This document shows positions 1 through 4,961 of a DNA stretch of 12,563 nucleotides, piece after piece. The translations under genes were made by a program, and so were the position numbers. How positions within the stretch are numbered: the first letter of the stretch is position 1; the number at the start of each line of letters is the position of its first letter. Origin of the DNA: Legionellales bacterium (lineage in GTDB: Bacteria > Pseudomonadota > Gammaproteobacteria > WLWR01); contig WLWR01000027.1 of NCBI GenBank assembly GCA_012103495.1, positions 1 through 12,563 on the forward strand, read 5' to 3'. Below the pieces are notes generated by a model. That model saw only the letters and a program-made list of their open reading frames with translations, made no database searches and was not told the DNA's origin.

Positions 1-2025
1 TAATAAAGGAACAGCATAACGCTGCGCCAGCATGGCTTCATGAGTAAAACCAGCGATAAATAAAGCATCGGTGATTTCCCACCATGTGGTTTTGGAATCA
101 GCTCGAAAATCCATTTCTTCCAATAAAGCATCCACCAGCGGTTCAACGCTGCTGGTGTAGGTATGTGGATTTCCAGAATCACTCAAACTTTTATACAATT
201 CATCCACCACCATTCCCGCCAGATCCGAAATACCATCGTAAGGTTTCTCAGCACCCAAAGGAGTGGTTAACAGTGTTAAGAAATTTACCAGAAAAGAGCG
301 TTCCGTTGCTGTTGGAAATCGGCACCCTAGTTGTGTATCAAATGGATTAATCGAATATTCCGGCGTCATCCGTAATCGATGATAGGCAACGAAATGCCGC
401 TGCGCCGGTGGTAAGGCTTCTTGTAATAGGGAAATCAATCCACTACTGGAAGGACCAATGTCGATAATAGCAATCCGTGGCAACCGCAAAATGCCTCCTG
501 ACAAACACAAGGCCAAGTTTATTGCGTTGGACAATACCGATTTACCAGAACCCGGTCGAGCGTACACAATATCGATCCAAGTGGTTTGTTGACTGGAACC
601 CGGTTGAAACGGCCACGGCTTACCATCTGGGGATCGCAATAATAGCGCACCACGCTCCCATGGCGAAGCTGGACGGGTAGTTGGCAGCATGTATACCACA
701 TCCGATAATGGCGCAACCGATGGATTGGCTACACTGATACTACTCACTCCCAGCATGGTTGATACAGTTCCAGCAAAAGCGTCACCGCATACTTCAGAAA
801 TATCCGTTGAACCCCAGCCTTCCAATGCTTTTGCCAATTCTGCCACTCGATTTCGTAGCAAGGCAATATTATCTTCTGGCGCCCAGGTGGATGCCGTCAC
901 TCGTAGCCGCACCACTGCATCATCGGTGTTAATATCAATGTATTTTAATAAATTAGTCGCATCACTGATCAACCGATTGTAGGTAGAACTAAAACTCAAA
1001 ATCGAAGACAATAAACCTTTGAAGCGAATGGTAGACAATCCTTCACTTTCGATCATGAATGAAATTCGCCAAGGCACTTTTGAATTCAACACCCGAGAAA
1101 ATAGAGTAATAAACGGTCGCAAGTCTTTAGGAAATAAATCGATAAATACATTGCCATAAATTCGATTGCCAATACGAACCGTGCGCAAATCTAAATTTTC
1201 AGCATCTCGCGGTAAAATCTGTTTAGCCAACGATGGCCACAATAAATCCGATACATCTCCACGAAATTGGTTGACTTCACGTACAGAAATTTGATCACCC
1301 GGTAACGATGCACGCCATTGGCGATCAGTGAAATCAGGGTCGACACTCATTCGCATGGCATGAATCGCATCATGAACTTCTAATAATTCAGTGGTTAAAT
1401 TCAATGAATTAAAATCACTGATCAGTGACCGCACAAACGCATCGTGTGCATTGCGCAAATCCGGAATAGCCGCCAGCAAACTTTGTGTGTTTTTAAACGG
1501 TGGAATATGATTGTCACGAATGTATTTGAGTTTGTCTTTAGTCGCCGCTTTCAATTGTTCTTTAGTCAATGACACAGGTTTGGTCCACAAGACGAAATAA
1601 ACTTGTTCATCCGCGCAATATTTGGATAAAAAGTTGACTCGCTCGTTGAATAAATCATCCAAGGCTAAATTCAAACGCTCAGCGGTTAATTTCGCTGGAG
1701 TAAAGATTTCTTGAATCGTTTGTTTAATACTTTCATGGTCATAATTAAAGTGAACTTGTACCGAATGACCCGGACGCGACATGACGGTTTGCAACGTTAA
1801 AGCAATGCCATTGGTCATCCGTTCAAATTCTTCACTGCCTACTAAGGCCGTTGCACCGTGAATTTTCACTACCGATACCAACGATCCATCGTGCGCCACC
1901 AACACGGTGGCACTATCGGCTGTCTCTAATTCACAATAAGATTCGGTGGTTTGTCCTAGTGATGTGCTCAACCAGGCAATGAAAACATCCAGCGTATCAA
2001 AAAAAGAATTTACCCATTTACTCAT
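1..2025 (-). CDS. dotO: DotO/IcmB, VirB4-like T4BSS ATPase (3' end outside window)
   Basis: This is the inner-membrane-associated ATPase of the Dot/Icm system, the counterpart of VirB4 and of TraU in IncI plasmids, thought to energise assembly or transport. I translated the minus strand from ATG at 2025 and found 675 open codons running to base 1 without a stop. The family is about 1000 residues, so roughly the last third is missing. The protein starts MSKWVNSFFDTLDVF and has a long N-terminal domain. A P-loop ARPGSGKS lies at residues 489-496 (bases 538-561), preceded by the sequence PWPFQPGS. The usual first P-loop glycine is an alanine. Walker B must lie beyond the window. The start is two bases after the dotN stop (TAG-CA-ATG), so translational coupling is likely. 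No strong Shine-Dalgarno sequence is visible. The assignment rests on the P-loop, the length and the position after dotN. Confidence 0.9.
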   Translation of the reverse strand, partial: MSKWVNSFFDTLDVFIAWLSTSLGQTTESYCELETADSATVLVAHDGSLVSVVKIHGATALVGSEEFERMTNGIALTLQTVMSRPGHSVQVHFNYDHESIKQTIQEIFTPAKLTAERLNLALDDLFNERVNFLSKYCADEQVYFVLWTKPVSLTKEQLKAATKDKLKYIRDNHIPPFKNTQSLLAAIPDLRNAHDAFVRSLISDFNSLNLTTELLEVHDAIHAMRMSVDPDFTDRQWRASLPGDQISVREVNQFRGDVSDLLWPSLAKQILPRDAENLDLRTVRIGNRIYGNVFIDLFPKDLRPFITLFSRVLNSKVPWRISFMIESEGLSTIRFKGLLSSILSFSSTYNRLISDATNLLKYIDINTDDAVVRLRVTASTWAPEDNIALLRNRVAELAKALEGWGSTDISEVCGDAFAGTVSTMLGVSSISVANPSVAPLSDVVYMLPTTRPASPWERGALLLRSPDGKPWPFQPGSSQQTTWIDIVYARPGSGKSVLSNAINLALCLSGGILRLPRIAIIDIGPSSSGLISLLQEALPPAQRHFVAYHRLRMTPEYSINPFDTQLGCRFPTATERSFLVNFLTLLTTPLGAEKPYDGISDLAGMVVDELYKSLSDSGNPHTYTSSVEPLVDALLEEMDFRADSKTTWWEITDALFIAGFTHEAMLAQRYAVPLL

Positions 2026-2027
2026 TG

Positions 2028-2660
2028 CTATGATTCTTTTGACAATTCATCCAACGCTTCTAGCGCCCAACTTTCTATTTGTTTTTTAAACTTAGCTCGC
2101 GAAGGCAACAAACGAATATCTTGAAAAATCTGCACTACTTTCGCGTCATCCTGTACCACCCCAGCATCAATTAATAGCTGTCCAAAAATTGCTGGATTGC
2201 TGGAGCCATCCCCGAACTTTTGTTCCAAAGCTTGTGACCGAAATTTTAAACTGCGATAAGCCGATTGTGCACTGGTTTTATAACCCGTGTCATTGGTAAT
2301 GGCGCAAAACACCACATGACAAAAACTGTTAAGCTCAGCTTGAGACATTTCCGGCAAAAAAATCAATGTGCCCCCCCCATAATCACCCGCACCAACCGAC
2401 TCTACAAATTGACACTGCGCGCAAAAACAACAGGAGGTCACCATATTAGATAATTTATTGTTTTGATAATTGTTATCAAGGTTGATCACTTCTTGATAAT
2501 CTTTGGCTTGGAAACCACAAAATTGGCACGTGTATTGATCGCGTTTGAACACTTTTTCCGCAAAGACACGAAAAGCCTCATCGACTTTTCGTGCTGCAAA
2601 ATGTTGCCATTTACCAGGCTCGGCTCTCAACGATAATGACTGCAAATAAAATTCCCCCAC
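2028..2660 (-). CDS. dotN: DotN/IcmJ, zinc-binding partner of the DotL coupling protein
   Basis: DotN is a soluble cytoplasmic protein that, in Legionella, binds the C-terminal tail of DotL as part of the coupling complex. At about 210 residues the length fits the family. The sequence has CQFC at residues 45-48 and a CCFCAQC cluster at 77-83 with LSN just before it. This is the zinc-ribbon layout of an HNH-like fold, but the place of the catalytic histidine reads NLDNN, so nuclease activity is not expected. GAGDYGGGTL (90-99) is encoded in part by a run of eight G. There is no ATG near the 5' end. The long frame opens with GTG at 2660 (MGEFYLQS), but an in-frame TTG at 2645 (residue 6) lies about seven bases after a purine-rich AGGTGGGGGA and may be the true start. 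It sits 43 bases after the second dotP and 2 bases before dotO. Confidence 0.92.
   Translation of the reverse strand: MGEFYLQSLSLRAEPGKWQHFAARKVDEAFRVFAEKVFKRDQYTCQFCGFQAKDYQEVINLDNNYQNNKLSNMVTSCCFCAQCQFVESVGAGDYGGGTLIFLPEMSQAELNSFCHVVFCAITNDTGYKTSAQSAYRSLKFRSQALEQKFGDGSSNPAIFGQLLIDAGVVQDDAKVVQIFQDIRLLPSRAKFKKQIESWALEALDELSKES
2371..2378 (-). repeat. C8 homopolymer in dotN (G8 on coding strand)
   Basis: Eight consecutive C on the plus strand fall in the codons for Gly95-Gly97 of DotN (TATGGGGGGGGCACA on the coding strand). A one-base slip would shift the frame in the middle of the protein. Confidence 0.9.
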
Positions 2661-2703
2661 CTGAAATAATAGAGCAATTGCGACTTAACGCTTATTGTCA
2701 TGC

Positions 2704-3126
2704 TTATGTAAAAACTATGCCTTCTGGTTTAGCCACTGTTCCACCGTCACCACCAAAGATGGTCATACCGGTCACTCCTAAAATGGAGGGCAAAAATAAC
2801 AAAGCCGCCGCAATAAACACCAAGGCAATCGGGGTACCAATTGGAATTTGGGTCGGATTGTCTTTGTGCTGCTTAAATTTCATAATTGCACCGATGGCAA
2901 ATCCAAGGCCCGCTAAATACGAAGCCGCCGTGATCAATTTCGCTAAATTAGTAAAAGTGGTTATGACATTACCAGCGATAGAGCCCAAATCGCTCGCAGC
3001 GTGAGCCTCCACAAACAACACACTTAAGAAAAACGTCATCGGTAACATAACAAGCCATTGTTTTGTTGACAAACCACTCACTACTTTCAGCCATAGTAAT
3101 TGCAAATTTTCTGTAATCTGTTTCAC
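2704..3126 (-). CDS. dotP: DotP/IcmD, second (downstream) copy
   Basis: This is a small secreted or membrane protein of the Dot/Icm inner-membrane apparatus, about 140 residues, the usual size for IcmD. It has a signal peptide with a long N-region and probable cleavage at EAHA|AS (after residue 43), then two hydrophobic segments (about 66-83 and 98-115) around a charged loop KFKQHKDNPTQIP. The C terminus is glycine-rich. Residues 60-120 match the upstream copy at 60 of 61 positions, while the signal peptide and tail differ. The start is GTG at 3126. A GAGG lies about ten bases upstream of it and at a better distance from an out-of-frame ATG at 3131, which stops after two codons, its TGA overlapping the GTG. 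An internal GTG at codon 16 would give a more classical signal peptide but has no clear ribosome binding site. Confidence 0.88.
   Translation of the reverse strand: MKQITENLQLLWLKVVSGLSTKQWLVMLPMTFFLSVLFVEAHAASDLGSIAGNVITTFTNLAKLITAASYLAGLGFAIGAIMKFKQHKDNPTQIPIGTPIALVFIAAALLFLPSILGVTGMTIFGGDGGTVAKPEGIVFT
2767..2949 (-). repeat. Duplicated dotP core, downstream copy
   Basis: This is the partner of 3217-3399. It codes for residues 60-120 of the downstream DotP, roughly 88 percent identical in DNA and 60 of 61 residues identical in protein. Most differences are at third codon positions. Confidence 0.9.
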
Positions 3127-3159
3127 TTCATTACAACCTCAAAATAATTTACCATTTTA

Positions 3160-3585
3160 TTATTTAAATACCGTACCCTCTGCACCAGCAACCGTTCCAC
3201 CACCAAATACAGTTTGACCGGTTACACCCAAAATAGAAGGTAAAAACAATAGCGCCGCCGCAATAAATACCAAAGCAATCGGGGTACCAATCGGAATTTG
3301 AGTTGGATTGTCTTTATGCTGTTTAAATTTCATAATTGCACCAATGGCAAACCCAAGACCCGCTAAATATGAAGCCGCCGTGATCAATCTCGCTAAATTC
3401 TCAAAAGATTTCAACACATTGCTGGCAATATCACCAATATTGAGACTCGTACCAGCATAAGCGCTTGCAGAAAATATGCCTATCAATAGAACAATTTGCA
3501 ACCCTAGCAAGCCACACCGCCTCATCAAGTTATTGCTTTTATTTTTTATCGAAGTCCATAAATACTTCTCATTAACTTGATTCAT
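3160..3585 (-). CDS. dotP: DotP/IcmD, first (upstream) copy
   Basis: This is the upstream member of a tandem pair of IcmD-type proteins, 141 residues. The hydrophobic signal sequence (about residues 23-44) ends at SAYA|GT. It is followed by a short periplasmic stretch and the shared core with two hydrophobic segments (about 69-86 and 101-118). The C terminus is QTVFGGGTVAGAEGTVFK. It starts with ATG at 3585, with GAGGATAAG just upstream, a better initiation region than that of the downstream copy. It begins 16 bases after dotE, the place held by the single icmD in Legionella, so this is probably the ancestral position. An internal ATG at codon 21 (MRRCGLLG) would make a compact signal peptide but lacks a ribosome binding site. 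The molecular role of DotP is poorly understood. The assignment rests on position and on the small two-helix architecture. Confidence 0.9.
   Translation of the reverse strand: MNQVNEKYLWTSIKNKSNNLMRRCGLLGLQIVLLIGIFSASAYAGTSLNIGDIASNVLKSFENLARLITAASYLAGLGFAIGAIMKFKQHKDNPTQIPIGTPIALVFIAAALLFLPSILGVTGQTVFGGGTVAGAEGTVFK
3217..3399 (-). repeat. Duplicated dotP core, upstream copy
   Basis: This 183-base segment codes for residues 63-123 of the upstream DotP. It aligns without gaps to 2767-2949. By eye I count about 22 base differences, nearly all silent, against a single amino-acid change (Arg here, Lys in the other copy). The similarity drops sharply on both sides, in the signal peptide and in the C-terminal tail. 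Confidence 0.9.
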
Positions 3586-3601
3586 TATCTTATCCTCGCA
3601 T

Positions 3602-4135
3602 CTAAAAAAACGATACTCCCAATGTGCTAGAAATCACATTGGCAGTTCCAACAATATTCATCCCAGCAACGCCTCCAAAAATATGCGTCAAGCCTTTACC
3701 GGTTGTATTACCTTGCGCTCCGCCACCTTGTCCAGCTGACCGAGCCAAAATCATCCATCCTTTGACAAAAGCAATTGCACCAACCAGTTGCACCAATCTT
3801 AAAATAGCTACCCCTCCAGGACCGGTAATCGAGCCACTGGTGGTACGCCAATCTGTGTAGGCCAGCACATTATCATATCCAAACGCTGTTTGCATTACTG
3901 TGCTAAAGCCAGTTGGCAAATACAAAAGCATTGTACCCACGAACAGATACGCCAGCGGTTCCTTTAATCCTGTCTGGGACGCCATCATGGTACGTAATTC
4001 ACCATAGATTTTTAAATGATATAACGCACGAAAAATGAATGCGAGTCCAATCACATAAGCGGCACCTGTGACTAACTTGTATAAATTTGGCTGCACACTC
4101 GCCAAATTTGTTAGCATCTGTACTGCGTCTGCCAT
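3602..4135 (-). CDS. dotE: DotE/IcmC, polytopic inner-membrane protein
   Basis: DotE is a small multi-pass inner-membrane protein of the Dot/Icm system, related to DotV in Legionella and TraQ in IncI plasmids. The 177-residue product has hydrophobic segments at about 20-40, 60-77, 108-132 and 150-172, with a glycine-rich loop around 135-148. No signal peptide is needed because the first helix can act as anchor. The first half lines up with the DotP core: KLVTGAAYVIGLAF against RLITAASYLAGLGF, and LAYLFVGTMLLYLP against IALVFIAAALLFLP. It therefore looks like a DotP-type two-helix unit extended by a second hydrophobic half. The start is ATG at 4135, with a good GAGGTAA about five bases upstream. 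It lies 21 bases after dotF and 16 bases before the first dotP. Confidence 0.92.
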   Translation of the reverse strand: MADAVQMLTNLASVQPNLYKLVTGAAYVIGLAFIFRALYHLKIYGELRTMMASQTGLKEPLAYLFVGTMLLYLPTGFSTVMQTAFGYDNVLAYTDWRTTSGSITGPGGVAILRLVQLVGAIAFVKGWMILARSAGQGGGAQGNTTGKGLTHIFGGVAGMNIVGTANVISSTLGVSFF

Positions 4136-4156
4136 GATTTACCTCGGTACCTCGAA

Positions 4157-4957
4157 CTAACTTTCTGTCGGGCTGTACTCAATCAACTGCCCGGAGGACA
4201 ATACCACTCGTCCTTGAATAGGGTCAATAATTTTCACTTGCCCCATTCCCGGAATGGTCTGTCCTTCGCTTATGGTAAGTGTAGTCCCATTGTTACTCTT
4301 TAGCCAGGCTCGCCCAGGGATAATTGCTTGGATGTGAAACACTGTTTTTTGTGGGCGTTCAGCAACTTTGGATTCTGTAGTTTCCGTTGGTTTGTGTTGT
4401 TCTTGCAATTGCGATAATTGATATTTCTGTTGATCAAATTGATCCGATAAATTGGCCAAAGACACTCTCAATTGCGAAACTTTATTATCTAAATGTTCCA
4501 ATGTTTTTGCCACCGTAGATAATGTGTTAGCAACCTGCGAGACATCTTCGTGAGTCCGTAACCCATTTTGTTCCATGGTTTGCAGTCGCCGTTTAAGGGC
4601 TTCCAACTCAGTGGCAGAATCCATCGTCGACGTTGATGCAGGGGTGAATGTCTGCGCTACAGGGGTTGGCTCTTCAATCACTCTCGTTTGAGATCTAGGA
4701 ACTTCTGGAATGGTAATTGATGCAGGTCCCTGGCTGGGTGAAAAAAACAAGCCTAGTAACTTATACACAATAAAAATTAACACCACAATGCCCAACACCA
4801 ACAATATCCGTTTACGCATTGGGCTTTCCAAGATTGATTTAAAATCAACTTTATTGCTACTGCTTTGCACACCAAACACATCTGTTTGCTCGGTTTGCTC
4901 CGGTTCAACCAATTGATACTCTTCTTCTCGAGTTACTTTATCTTCTTCATCTGCCAT
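4157..4957 (-). CDS. dotF: DotF/IcmG, bitopic core-complex protein
   Basis: DotF is an inner-membrane protein with a periplasmic region that joins the Dot/Icm core complex. The sequence shows an acidic cytoplasmic N terminus (about 1-48), one transmembrane helix (about 52-73, flanked by MRKR), a proline-rich linker (75-110), a coiled coil (about 115-190, with heptads such as LEALKRRLQTMEQ and DNKVSQLRVSLANL), and a compact beta-rich C-terminal domain (about 206-264). Residue numbers count from the GTG at 4960. The length, about 267, is that of IcmG. The frame opens with GTG at 4960 directly followed by ATG at 4957. I take the ATG, which has AGGG nearby, inside the dotG stop region (ATAGGGTAGCGTGATG). 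Only four bases separate it from the dotG stop, so coupling to dotG is likely. Confidence 0.93.
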   Translation of the reverse strand: MADEEDKVTREEEYQLVEPEQTEQTDVFGVQSSSNKVDFKSILESPMRKRILLVLGIVVLIFIVYKLLGLFFSPSQGPASITIPEVPRSQTRVIEEPTPVAQTFTPASTSTMDSATELEALKRRLQTMEQNGLRTHEDVSQVANTLSTVAKTLEHLDNKVSQLRVSLANLSDQFDQQKYQLSQLQEQHKPTETTESKVAERPQKTVFHIQAIIPGRAWLKSNNGTTLTISEGQTIPGMGQVKIIDPIQGRVVLSSGQLIEYSPTES

Positions 4958-4961
4958 CACG

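Noticed and set aside
84..982. Several plus- and minus-strand open frames opposite or inside the dotO region
   Set aside because: The minus-strand frame starting at 2025 is open for 675 codons, carries a P-loop and fits the gene order. The others are short shadows in other frames.
3127..3159. Possible terminator between the two dotP genes (AAATAAT/ATTATTT inverted repeat)
   Set aside because: The stem is seven A-T pairs with a ten-base loop and is not GC-rich. It is too weak to be called an intrinsic terminator, so I kept it only as part of the start-site observation.
3624..3860. Plus-strand open frame opposite dotE
   Set aside because: It is a shadow of the hydrophobic dotE coding sequence with proline- and alanine-rich nonsense composition and no ribosome binding site.
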